IMG/VR virus record: IMGVR_UViG_3300035698_017562
Span: 1-23,173 of that record
DNA: 23,173 bases
Source: a virus
Direction: 5' to 3' (one strand)
Below are positions 6,756 to 14,308 of this stretch, one piece after another. A model generated the notes under the pieces. That model worked only from the letters and a program-made list of their open reading frames with translations, did no database searches and was not told the origin of the DNA. The position numbers and the translations under genes were made by a program. Position 1 is the first letter of the stretch; each line of letters begins with the position of its first letter.

Positions 6756-9472
6756 TACCTTTTACCTGTTGCTTTTCTACTTTTAGTCCATGTTTTATTA
6801 GTTTTTGAGACTACTCTTACTTTATCAGTTCTATTTTTTTCTAATAATTTATCCATTATCTTTTCAAAACTATCTGTAGTTAATCCAGATTTTTTTTGCA
6901 TACTCTCAAATGTACCTATCTCTTTTCTAGTCATTTGTCCGCTATCGAACATTTTCTGCTTTTCTTCTGCATCAGCTTTCCCCCAAGCTTGCAAATCACC
7001 CATATCTATACCTTGTTTTTCTAATCGGGTCGCATTTCTTGTATATTCATCTTTATCTTCTTTAGATTTATCCATCCAATCCCATACTCCAAAAGTTCCT
7101 ATACCTCCAAACCAATTGATTATATCTGATAAAGTATTTTTTATAAAATCAAATACTTTTATTATATTAGATATTACCTTTTTCCATATCCAATCTAAAA
7201 CTTCTCCAATTTTTTTTAATACTGGAGATAATATTTTAATTATAGGCGCAAATATTTTTTCAAAGAACCCAAATACTTTTTTAAATACTTGTATAACAGG
7301 TTTAAAAATATCATAGAAGAAATCACCTACTTTTTTCCCTATCTTTATTATACTCTTCCATAAGAAAGATCCAAATTCTTTTATTTTCTTCCATATAATC
7401 TTCATGGTCTTTGCGAATCCTTCTTTTTTAATTGTTTTAAATAACCACACAATGAATTTAAGGGGTGCTGTTATAATTTGAAAAGCTACACCTAATATTT
7501 TACCTACCATACCTAATTTCTCCTCCAAAAATTTAGGTACATTATTTAAAAATTCGTATACCTTATCAGCATATTTCCATAATAAGACTAAAGCTCCAAT
7601 AATTGCACCTACAACAACTATAATAGGAAGTAAGGGGACAATTATAGGAGCTAATGTACCTATAATGAATGCTTTTATTGTAGCAAAGAGAGGTACTAAA
7701 GCAGCCATTATAATAACACCTAATTTTTTTATTCCCTTTATTAGAAAGCTCCCAAAAGTTTTGGCATTATTTTTTAGTGCTCCTCCCAAACTTTTGGCAT
7801 TATTTTTCATAAATTCACCAAAAGTTTTGGCATTATTTTTCAGAAAATCTATAGCCATTTGTTTCATGCCATTAAAAGCTAAGCCCATCTTTAACATAAA
7901 TGTAGGAAATACTTTCATAGCTATCCAAAATAAAGTCTTACCAAATCCCATAAATAATTTTCCGAATAATTTAAAAACAGGTGCTACTTTCATAAATAAT
8001 TTAAGGAATATACCAGCTCCTATAAAGAAAGGTATTAGTCCAGCAAGACCTTTAAAAATTTTAACTAATAACCCTTCGTCTATTATTTTTTTTTCTTTTT
8101 TTATTACCCTAAAAAGAGTACTTATTTTTTCAACTACCCAACCTAATATAGGAGACTCTTTTTTTAACTCCTTAGCCCATTCTCCTAACATTTTCCCAAT
8201 AGCAGGAAATATCATCTCAATAGCTCTCATTAAAGCGTTAGGTAAAGTCTCAGTAATTAGTTTTATCATTCTTTTGAAGATAATTGGAACCCATTTACTT
8301 AATATCTTAATTAGGAACATAGCAATACTAGTAAAAATACCAATTAGAGTATCAAGTAATCCCGGAAATAAAGCCATAACAAATAAGAATTTAAGTAATT
8401 GCATTACCCAACTACCTGCTTTAGAAGCCATAGTCTTTAAAGATTTACCTACATTCTGTAACCACTTCTTTTTAACTAAAAATTTATCTATATAAGTTGT
8501 AGCTTTATTCTTTAACTTTAAAAATCTTTCCTGTCTTTTTGATATAAATCCTTTATCAGCTAATCTTCTAATCTCCTCATCCCTCTGATCAGCTTTTTGT
8601 TGTAATTCCAAACTTTGTCTCTGTCCATCTAAAGCTTCTTTCTGATACTGAGTAAGATACCCCATTTCTGATTTTAAACTTATTGCTTCAAGCTGTCCCT
8701 TAACTGCATCATTTCTATCTTCATTTGCCCATTCTGTTTCTCTTTCGAATTTACCCATTTCAAATTTTCTGACATTATCATGCCTTAGTTGTTCAGCCTT
8801 TTCATTATTTATAGTTTTATTATATAACAATTTTGAAATTTGATCATCTCTTTCACCAAATCCTTTTTGTAGTGAATATAATTCGTCCGCTCTTTTATCT
8901 TCTCTTAATCCAATATCCTCAATTAGAGATTGTAACTCTCCATGATTTCTATCTAATTCTGTTGACCATTCTGCAGCCCACTCTGTTTCTTTATCAAATC
9001 TACTCATTTCAAATTTTCTAACATTATCGTGTCTTAATTGTTCAGCTTTTCTCTGATCTATAGCTTCGTTATGTAGTAATTTTGAAATTTGATTGTCCCT
9101 TTCATTAAATTCTTTTTGTAAGGAGTATAGTTCATTTGCCTTTTCTATCTCCGCATTTCCCATCTCCTGTAAACCCTGAAGATGCTCTACATTTATCTCT
9201 TTAAATTTTGCTACTAAAGTATTTGTAGCTTCTCTTCTTAAATCATTAGCTTCATCAGAAGTAATTTTCTCACTTTTATATAGCTTACTTATATCAGTAT
9301 ATATAGATTTATAATCATTTTTAGAGGATAACAGATTTTTTTGTAGATCTGATTGTACAGAAAGACCTACTTTCTCATATTTCTCTGTATTACCCACAGA
9401 CATATTAATAGCTTTTAAAACTTCTAAACTATCTTTTGGATAATTATCTTTAATAGGTATAGCTAATGCCAT
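6755..9472 (-). CDS. Tail tape measure protein
   Basis: At 905 residues this is the longest gene of the window and lies between the tail assembly genes and the baseplate. Residues 1-330 are charged and coiled-coil-like, with two 53-residue repeats (114-166 and 197-249). Hydrophobic stretches follow at about 353-395, 475-495 and 584-632 (for example PIIVPLLPIIVVVGAIIGAL), and there is a triple 11-residue repeat at 543-575. The region 640-800 is Lys/Trp/Phe-rich and amphipathic, and the C-terminus is basic (KTWTKSRKATGKR). Long coiled coil plus transmembrane-like segments is the normal make-up of tape measures, which set tail length and are released into the cell envelope. If length scales as in other phages, the tail would be longer than that of T4 (gp29 is 590 residues). 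Confidence 0.9.
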   Translation of the reverse strand: MALAIPIKDNYPKDSLEVLKAINMSVGNTEKYEKVGLSVQSDLQKNLLSSKNDYKSIYTDISKLYKSEKITSDEANDLRREATNTLVAKFKEINVEHLQGLQEMGNAEIEKANELYSLQKEFNERDNQISKLLHNEAIDQRKAEQLRHDNVRKFEMSRFDKETEWAAEWSTELDRNHGELQSLIEDIGLREDKRADELYSLQKGFGERDDQISKLLYNKTINNEKAEQLRHDNVRKFEMGKFERETEWANEDRNDAVKGQLEAISLKSEMGYLTQYQKEALDGQRQSLELQQKADQRDEEIRRLADKGFISKRQERFLKLKNKATTYIDKFLVKKKWLQNVGKSLKTMASKAGSWVMQLLKFLFVMALFPGLLDTLIGIFTSIAMFLIKILSKWVPIIFKRMIKLITETLPNALMRAIEMIFPAIGKMLGEWAKELKKESPILGWVVEKISTLFRVIKKEKKIIDEGLLVKIFKGLAGLIPFFIGAGIFLKLFMKVAPVFKLFGKLFMGFGKTLFWIAMKVFPTFMLKMGLAFNGMKQMAIDFLKNNAKTFGEFMKNNAKSLGGALKNNAKTFGSFLIKGIKKLGVIIMAALVPLFATIKAFIIGTLAPIIVPLLPIIVVVGAIIGALVLLWKYADKVYEFLNNVPKFLEEKLGMVGKILGVAFQIITAPLKFIVWLFKTIKKEGFAKTMKIIWKKIKEFGSFLWKSIIKIGKKVGDFFYDIFKPVIQVFKKVFGFFEKIFAPIIKILSPVLKKIGEVLDWIWKKVISNIIKVFDFIKNTLSDIINWFGGIGTFGVWDWMDKSKEDKDEYTRNATRLEKQGIDMGDLQAWGKADAEEKQKMFDSGQMTRKEIGTFESMQKKSGLTTDSFEKIMDKLLEKNRTDKVRVVSKTNKTWTKSRKATGKR
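7748..7846 (-). repeat. Triple 33-bp repeat in the tape measure gene
   Basis: Three in-frame copies of an 11-residue unit lie at residues 543-575: FLKNNAKTFGE, FMKNNAKSLGG and ALKNNAKTFGS. The DNA copies share the plus-strand core TTTTGGCATTATTTTT (CTTTTGGCATTATTTTT in the middle copy). Eleven residues make about three helical turns, so gain or loss of a unit would change rod length slightly without breaking phase. Confidence 0.85.
8726..9133 (-). repeat. Two long internal repeats in the tape measure N-terminal region
   Basis: Residues 114-166 and 197-249 (offset 83) are closely similar. Both contain ELYSLQK, ISKLL, KAEQLRHDNVRKFEM and ETEWA. A degenerate third copy may lie at about 288-320 (QRDEEIRRLADKGF). 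The nucleotide copies are also similar, which points to a fairly recent internal duplication. Confidence 0.85.
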
Positions 9473-9480
9473 TGTTTCCT

Positions 9481-9768
9481 CTATTTCTTTCCAGCTTTTT
9501 TGAGTGACCCAGAGACGGCACCACTCATAGCTTTTTTATACTTCATATACTGGTCCATTCTTTTTATTAGTACATGATATTTCATATTATCTATCACTTC
9601 AGGAGAATATTTTAATTTATACTCCAAAAAGAATCGTCCCTCTTGAACGGCTTCGTAACTCGCCATCGGAACTAGTGTCCAGAGGAATAAATTCATATGG
9701 ATCAAATTCTCGTTGAAGTAACCTCCCTTCAGTTTTCCCACAGAATTCACATTCGAACTCTCTCTCAT
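9481..9768 (-). CDS. Small tail-assembly protein overlapping the upstream gene out of frame
   Basis: The open frame allows 95 residues from ATG 9768, but that part would lie under the zinc-binding end of the upstream gene. ATG 9696 and ATG 9666 (the latter giving MASYEAVQEGRFFLEYKLKY) are more likely starts, though none has a good ribosome-binding site. The unique part is helical and basic (YHVLIKRMDQYMKYKKAMSG, ending SGSLKKAGKK). It overlaps the upstream 389-residue gene by up to 152 bases in the +1 frame and ends 9 bases before the tape measure gene. This is the position where many phages encode tail assembly chaperones made by ribosomal frameshifting. Independent initiation and a +1 (or -2) fusion are both possible. 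Confidence 0.6.
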   Translation of the reverse strand: MRESSNVNSVGKLKGGYFNENLIHMNLFLWTLVPMASYEAVQEGRFFLEYKLKYSPEVIDNMKYHVLIKRMDQYMKYKKAMSGAVSGSLKKAGKK

Positions 9769-10786
9769 CCTGAATACCGAAGTTTATATATTGTAATAGT
9801 TCATTGAACTCCAAAGTCTCTTTTCTTTTAATTTTTTTATAGAGTTCTATTTTCTCTTTGTTATCTGTAATTTCTTTATCATTGAATCCCACCACACAAA
9901 GTGCTTTAGTAGTACTAATAATATCTTTCAATTTTCTAGTCTGAATTTCTCTCATTTCTTTTTCTTTTTCTATTTCCAGTTCAGCTTTTTTAATTCCATG
10001 AGTTTTTTTCATTTCTATTTTCTTAATATCTACTGCATATTTACTATCAACAAGCTTTTGAGCTACAATAATATCCTTCATTCTGGTAAATCTAAATTTA
10101 AATTTATCTTCTCCTACCATTTGAGTAATAGGTTCTTCTATTTTTATTTTGCTTAATTCTGTATCTTTATTATAATCTACAGCATTTATTACTTCTTCTT
10201 CACTATATTTTAATTCGAGATATTTTTGAAAATCAGCTTCTGTAATTTCATCTAAATAAGGTTTAAAAAATTCTCTTAATCTCTCATCTGCTTCTAATAT
10301 AGATACATAATTCATTTCTCTTAAATCTAATTTAAAGCTTTGAGGAGTTTTATTACTCTCATCTGCTTGGCAATCACATAACCATCTATGTTCATGTGTA
10401 GGAGTATTAAATTTTATCTTAATACCAACCATAGCTTCTATAAATTCTTGTGGTAACATATCTCCTATATTGTATTGATCTTTTTCCTTCATAAGATCTT
10501 GCATAATTGTTAAAAGATTTTCTACAAAATTCTCTTCATTTGACATAGTGATATCTAATACTTGTTGTCCGGTATAGTCATCAAAATGTAAGGTTCTGGG
10601 CATATCAAATCTACCTAATGTTTCAAAATTTATTTTTACAAGACCTGCTGTATTAACAAATTTATCTCCTTCTTCTTTTGTTTCTACAATTTCTTCTTCA
10701 TCATCATTATGATCTACCATAACCTGTCTTCTTACTCTTCTTTCTGCTACATCTTCTGGACTTAAAAGTTTTGTTTCCTTTGTCAT
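9617..10786 (-). CDS. Zinc-binding baseplate-hub / tail assembly protein (T4_baseplate-like)
   Basis: This 389-residue protein lies between the second tube-like gene and the tape measure. An acidic N-terminus (about 25-45) precedes a beta-helical domain with MPRTLHFDDYTGQQVLDITM, NEENFVENLLTIM and LPQEFIEAMVG (62-121), which recalls T4 gp26/gp51-type hub assembly proteins. HEHRWLCDCQ (131-140, Cys137 and Cys139) and ECEFCG (345-350, Cys346 and Cys349) could jointly bind one zinc. Between them lie KDIIVAQKLVDSKYAVDIKK and a charged helix. The family's usual ending would fit FDPYEFIPLDTSS. The last dozen residues (Arg/Ser-rich) are encoded where the other frame is also open. No promoter motif precedes it, so it probably shares the unit that starts at 11452. 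Confidence 0.6.
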   Translation of the reverse strand: MTKETKLLSPEDVAERRVRRQVMVDHNDDEEEIVETKEEGDKFVNTAGLVKINFETLGRFDMPRTLHFDDYTGQQVLDITMSNEENFVENLLTIMQDLMKEKDQYNIGDMLPQEFIEAMVGIKIKFNTPTHEHRWLCDCQADESNKTPQSFKLDLREMNYVSILEADERLREFFKPYLDEITEADFQKYLELKYSEEEVINAVDYNKDTELSKIKIEEPITQMVGEDKFKFRFTRMKDIIVAQKLVDSKYAVDIKKIEMKKTHGIKKAELEIEKEKEMREIQTRKLKDIISTTKALCVVGFNDKEITDNKEKIELYKKIKRKETLEFNELLQYINFGIQDEREFECEFCGKTEGRLLQREFDPYEFIPLDTSSDGELRSRSRGTILFGV

Positions 10787-10804
10787 TTTTATATCTCCTA
10801 TATT

Positions 10805-11428
10805 TTAAAATAATGTACTTAATTTTACATAATCTACAGTAAATGTAACTTCCATAAACCAAGGCTCTGTTTCTGCATGACCTATTGTTACATCTCCTAT
10901 TTTTTTAGGTCTCATTCCCTGTATAGTAATCCATCCAGGTGAAGGAAGCCCACTTCCCATTTGTAAAAATATTTTACAATTTCTCTTAGCAAAATCTTGA
11001 TCTTCTTTAAAAATATAATCATTTTTAATATCATTAAATTCTGCTACATCTTCTTGCCAATCTAATATATAATTTCTAACTATTGCCAAATCATTTTCTA
11101 CAAATGTTATAGTAACTTCGTTTGCCCGTTCTACCATTTTCGCATAGGTAACTTTATCTGCACTTTCAAATTCAATTCCATCAAATCCAAAAGAAATACT
11201 TTGTAAATGTAATCTTGTAATAAGAGTATCACGTGCCAATCTTGCAGATATTTTTGCAAATTGAACAGCACCACTTCCCATAGAATTAGGGGCAAATATA
11301 ATTTCAAATGTATTTTTATTTTGAGGATCAAGAAGCTCCATAAGATATTTCTGGGCTTTATTAATTTGTCCCACTGCTTCGGCTGCTGTCTTAAATCCTT
11401 CTATAACTTTTTGTGGAAATAATGCCAT
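10805..11428 (-). CDS. Second tail-tube-like protein
   Basis: This 207-residue protein resembles gp19-type tubes. An N-terminal helix (MALFPQKVIEGFKTAAEAVG) precedes a strand FEIIFAPNSM. Then come LITRLHLQSISFGFDGIEFE, EVTITFVENDLAIVRNYILD (about 108-127, the tube family's 'vtitf.nd....r.....W' element), NCKIFLQMGSGLPSPGW and a final beta strand (WFMEVTFTVDYVKLSTLF) like the T4 gp19 ending. It lies after the main tube gene and before the hub assembly gene. It could be a tube paralogue, a tube initiator or a tail terminator-type protein. The gene has its own late-promoter-like motif within a terminator hairpin 23 bases upstream. Confidence 0.6.
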   Translation of the reverse strand: MALFPQKVIEGFKTAAEAVGQINKAQKYLMELLDPQNKNTFEIIFAPNSMGSGAVQFAKISARLARDTLITRLHLQSISFGFDGIEFESADKVTYAKMVERANEVTITFVENDLAIVRNYILDWQEDVAEFNDIKNDYIFKEDQDFAKRNCKIFLQMGSGLPSPGWITIQGMRPKKIGDVTIGHAETEPWFMEVTFTVDYVKLSTLF

Positions 11429-11439
11429 ATATTAAAAAC

Positions 11440-11476
11440 CTCTTATTTTACTATATTTATTAGTAAAAAATAAGAG
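11440..11476 (-). terminator. Rho-independent-type hairpin after the tail tube gene, with a promoter motif in its loop
   Basis: On the minus strand CTCTTATTTTTTACTA (11476-11461) can pair with TAGTAAAATAAGAG (11453-11440) with two unpaired T residues. The loop is seven bases, and GG-TTTTT follows. The stem is AT-rich but long. It lies 37 bases after the stop of the tube gene. The late-promoter motif occupies the loop and the inner arm bases. Confidence 0.6.
11452..11465 (-). promoter_or_regulatory. Late-promoter-like motif TACTAATAAATATA (copy 2)
   Basis: This is a perfect copy of the recurrent 14-mer, 23 bases before the ATG of the second tube-like gene. It is located in the loop of the terminator-like hairpin at 11440-11476. 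Confidence 0.6.
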
Positions 11477-11512
11477 ATTTTTATTTTTAGAAGATTTTAT
11501 ATATGTTAAATT

Positions 11513-12025
11513 TTAACTAAATTCCATTGATCCGTATATAAGACCTATTGTAACTTTAGCAGGTTCTTCTGAAGTATGTTCAAATGTAGAAACTTTTAAC
11601 ATCTTTATTTTACAATTCTTAAATGAAATCGTCTCTATTACATTATTATTTGAATCTAATGCCTGAACTTCTATAGGAAATCTTGTAGAAGTGTCTCCTA
11701 AAGCTGTTCCTGTTAGTGGATTATAAGAAGCTTCATATGTCTTTCTTAACATCTTATAAATAGCCCAATTTTTATCAAGTCTTGCAATTAATTCAACTTC
11801 TTTAGAAGTAGTTTCTGACATATTAGTCTTAGTAATTGTCATACCTCTATATTTTATTTCATAAGTTCCCATTTCTTCTGAAGGTGGATCGATTGATTCA
11901 TCTAGCCTTAGAGAAAGATTATCAACATCTCCTCCTAAAGGTAATCCATCAGGAAATAAAACTATAAATTGATTTGCAAGTTGATCATCACCTAAACCTA
12001 AAATTTTATCAATAACTACACTCAT
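11513..12025 (-). CDS. Tail tube protein (gp19-like)
   Basis: This 170-residue protein directly follows the sheath, the fixed place of the tube gene in myoviruses, and its length is close to T4 gp19 (163). Visible elements are NQFIVLFPDGLPLGGDVDNL near the N-terminus, YEIKYRGMTITKTNMSETT (the family's 'i...y.gr...v.g' segment) and KEVELIARLDKNWAIYKMLR. These are followed by FPIEVQALDSNNNVIETISF, a sub-terminal CKIKMLKVSTFEHTSEEPAK and a closing beta strand (VTIGLIYGSMEFS). In the virion it would stack in hexamers on the hub inside the sheath. A late-promoter-like motif lies 23 bases upstream and a terminator-like hairpin lies downstream, so it may be mostly monocistronic, as suits a high-copy protein. 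Confidence 0.8.
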   Translation of the reverse strand: MSVVIDKILGLGDDQLANQFIVLFPDGLPLGGDVDNLSLRLDESIDPPSEEMGTYEIKYRGMTITKTNMSETTSKEVELIARLDKNWAIYKMLRKTYEASYNPLTGTALGDTSTRFPIEVQALDSNNNVIETISFKNCKIKMLKVSTFEHTSEEPAKVTIGLIYGSMEFS

Positions 12026-12048
12026 ATTATTTTCCTCTCTTATTATTC

Positions 12049-12060
12049 TATTTATTAGTA
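12049..12060 (-). promoter_or_regulatory. Late-promoter-like motif TACTAATAAATA (copy 3)
   Basis: Twelve of the 14 consensus bases are kept (GA replaces the final TA). It is placed 23 bases before the tube ATG, directly after the right arm of a 13-bp inverted repeat. Confidence 0.55.
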
Positions 12061-12096
12061 ATATGAAGAGTTAAAAATATAATTCTTCATATTACT
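12057..12096 (-). terminator. Hairpin between sheath and tube genes
   Basis: AGTAATATGAAGA and TCTTCATATTACT form a perfect 13-bp inverted repeat (12057-12069 and 12084-12096) with a 14-base loop, 13 bases after the sheath stop. No T-run follows on the minus strand, so it may be an mRNA 3' end or stability element rather than a classical terminator. Its 3' arm runs into the promoter motif. Confidence 0.45.
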
Positions 12097-12109
12097 ACTT
12101 TTCAATTTC

Positions 12110-13624
12110 TTATATTAAACTCGCTATAACTGTATTTTGTCCAACTCTAATAAGATTTAGTATTGTAAATTCTGCATCTACTTGAGCTTTAACATATACA
12201 TCTAAAACGAATTGTCTATTAGTTCTTGTTACATCAGTATTATTTGTAGTATCACAAACTACTAATGCTTCTGCTAATAATTCTTTTGCAAGAATAGGAC
12301 TTAATAGTGTTTCAGTCATAGATTTAGCTTTATTTAAATGAGCAGAATCTATATTTTTAAATTCTTGTCTTTTCAATACCTGAGTAACAACTTTTTCAAG
12401 AATATAATTGTATATTCTTCTTGTTTGAATATAAGATGTATCTGAATTTGTGACTTGCATTGTCCTATTTCCATAAGCCATTACACCATAAATTTCATCA
12501 AGAATAACAGGATTTATCTGAGCTTCATCCATAAGTTGAAGTGCAGTATCATCATAATCATACTCCATTTCTATAGTTCTCCAATTAGCAATTTGTCCAC
12601 CTGGATTTGAACCTTCTGTAATACCTGCAGGGGCTAATCCATCATAAGCAAATTCCATTCTAGCATAATTTTTACCTATACTACCTACATTAGAGATCCA
12701 TGCAAAACTATCATTATAAGGATCGTAAATCTTTCTCCAGTTTGTGTAAAGACAAAGATTATCAGTATCTAATGCTCCTCTTGCTGTAATAGCAGCATCA
12801 TAATCATTACCAAAAGGGATTACTGAAATACCTTGTGAATAGTATTGATATGATGCAATAATAGTATTAATGTAAGTTCTTCCTAAACCGTTAACATCCA
12901 TAAAAGTTTTAGCTGGATATTTGTTTGGCTTCTTAAAGTAATTCCAACATCTTGAATAATCTGCTTCAACAGGAGTATTTCCTCTAGCACCACCAGCAAA
13001 TGCAATTTTTGTTGTAGCTGCAAGTGATGGATCTGCGCCTGTATAAGATGCATTAACTTTAGGAACTACATAAGGATTATCATTAAAAACATCTAAGATA
13101 TATAATTGTTTTCCAAAGCTATCTTTTTCTCTTGAAAGTGAATAATTATATTCTGAAAGATACACTTCATTTCCACTTTGAGTTTGGTATAATTTTAATT
13201 TATACTGAGTTCCTGAAGTAGTGATATTCACTTTTAAATCATCTACGTAAGGAGAATATGCAAAAAATGAGTGTGAAATTGTATTATCGGTATGAGTATA
13301 ATTTGAAGGATCTACTCTACCTGAAGCAAAAGCTTCTACTGTTCCTGATTTTACATCTGTTCCACCCCAAAGAATTCCTGTTCCATGAGGACTTGATACC
13401 CATAAAGGTGCTTCTTGTACATATGCTAATGCTTCAAAAACTTCAGGATATGTTGCTGAAGGTGTTCCAAAATACATAAAAACGTCATTTTCTGATGTAC
13501 ACTTTACTGGTTTTTCTGCTCCTTTCGGTGCATTTATTAACATTGCTCCTGTTTCATTTCATGTAGGAGAAATAAAACCAGCAAGGTCTTGTTCTTGGAA
13601 TTCTGATCTATAACTACCTGCCAT
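12110..13624 (-). CDS. Tail sheath protein, interrupted by an in-frame TGA at codon 22
   Basis: The contractile sheath is recognised by the N-terminal pattern ETGAMLINAPKGAEKPVKCT then ENDVFMYFGTPS (compare 'G.aa..G....Gp....v....e....fG.Pt' of T4 gp18). Other support is EVFEALAYVQEAPLWVSSPH and the C-terminal domain, with NRTMQVTNSDTSYIQTRRIY, about 20 residues of helix, LSPILAKELLAEALVVCDTT and NRQFVLDVYVKAQVDAEFTI. The true start is most likely ATG 13624 (AGAGG ribosome-binding site at 13634-13638), giving 504 residues. Codon 22 (13561-13559) is then TGA, in the context ISPT-TGA-NETGAM. The uninterrupted part from ATG 13543 (477 residues) has its GGAG only two bases before the ATG, which is too close. 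Readthrough, mutation or sequencing error are all possible. Confidence 0.85.
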
Positions 13625-13666
13625 ATTAGTTTACCTCTTTATTATTTTCATTATATTCAACTTATC

Positions 13667-13680
13667 TATATTTATTAGTA
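13667..13680 (-). promoter_or_regulatory. Late-promoter-like motif TACTAATAAATATA (copy 4)
   Basis: This is a perfect copy, 42 bases before ATG 13624 of the sheath gene. That spacing supports 13624 rather than 13543 as the start. Divergent plus-strand genes begin just beyond it. Confidence 0.6.
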
Positions 13681-13727
13681 TCTGAGATCGATAAAATAAT
13701 GAATTTTTTCATGTTTTTACAAAAAAG

Positions 13728-13756
13728 TTGTTTACTTTCTACATATATGTATTATA
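13728..13756 (+). promoter_or_regulatory. Plus-strand sigma70-like promoter for the small-gene island
   Basis: TTGTTT (13728-13733), a 17-base spacer and ATTATA (13751-13756) lie 36 bases before the first plus-strand ATG. TATAAATA at 13773-13780 lies between it and the AAGGAG ribosome-binding site, and may be chance in such AT-rich DNA. The island reads divergently from the sheath gene, so some promoter is needed here. Confidence 0.45.
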
Positions 13757-13792
13757 TTTAAATTAGATAATATATAAATAAGGAGAAATAAA

Positions 13793-14308
13793 ATGAAAAG
13801 AATTGAAAGAAAATTTATAGTAAAAAATAGTAAAGAATGTTCAATGTACACCCTACCTAATGGCAAACCAATTATAATTAACTCTTCCTCTTGTAGAAAT
13901 TGTAATTACGATAAATCAATATTTGGCTATTATTTTTGTATAAAAAACAAAAATATAGATGATGTGGAAATAACAGAAGAAGAATTTAACGAAATAAAAG
14001 AAAAAGCAGAGGAATCTATCAAAGAAAAAGAATTACATACTTTAAATGATTGTGAAGATTATGTTGATATTGTTAAAATAATAGAAGATTATAAAAATAA
14101 ACTTAATCTTTGTGATGAAGATTTTTATTTTGACATTAGTTGTGATTCTTGTGAATTATGTTGTTCCATAAAATTTAATGAACAAGAACAAGAATCATAT
14201 ATTAAAAGAGAAATTCTCTTCCTTATGTTATATAAAAAAACCAATCAAGAAAGAGAAATTGAAAAAAATAAAGAAGAATTATCATTATATAAGAAACTCA
14301 AATTTTAA
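13793..14308 (+). CDS. Unknown Cys-rich protein, first gene of the plus-strand island
   Basis: This 171-residue protein has an ideal AAGGAG ribosome-binding site 7 bases before the ATG. Cys pairs are visible in SSSCRNCNYDKSIFGYYFCI (about 31-50) and in ISCDSCELCCSIKF (about 118-131), which suggests metal binding. The rest is charged and helical (EEEFNEIKEKAEESIKEKEL, NQEREIEKNKEELSLYKKLK). I do not recognise the family. The coding frame seems to continue past the stop after a -1 shift (see 14293-14457), so the natural protein may be longer. No transmembrane segment is visible. Placement at the head of a divergently transcribed island suggests expression at a different time from the late genes. 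An early host-takeover role is possible but unproven. Confidence 0.7.
   Translation: MKRIERKFIVKNSKECSMYTLPNGKPIIINSSSCRNCNYDKSIFGYYFCIKNKNIDDVEITEEEFNEIKEKAEESIKEKELHTLNDCEDYVDIVKIIEDYKNKLNLCDEDFYFDISCDSCELCCSIKFNEQEQESYIKREILFLMLYKKTNQEREIEKNKEELSLYKKLKF

Noticed and set aside
7665-8495. 276-residue plus-strand open frame
   Set aside because: It lies antisense to the tape measure gene, has no ribosome-binding site and an Ile/Phe/Asn/Lys-biased composition from reading reverse AT-rich codons.
9608-9613. Insertion sequence or transposase
   Set aside because: No transposase-like protein and no paired terminal repeats were found anywhere. The only mobile-type gene is the GIY-YIG nuclease.
13559-13561. 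Full genetic code 4 (UGA = Trp) for the whole phage
   Set aside because: Trp is encoded by TGG where I checked, and long genes contain no other in-frame TGA. At such low G+C a fully reassigned genome would use TGA heavily.
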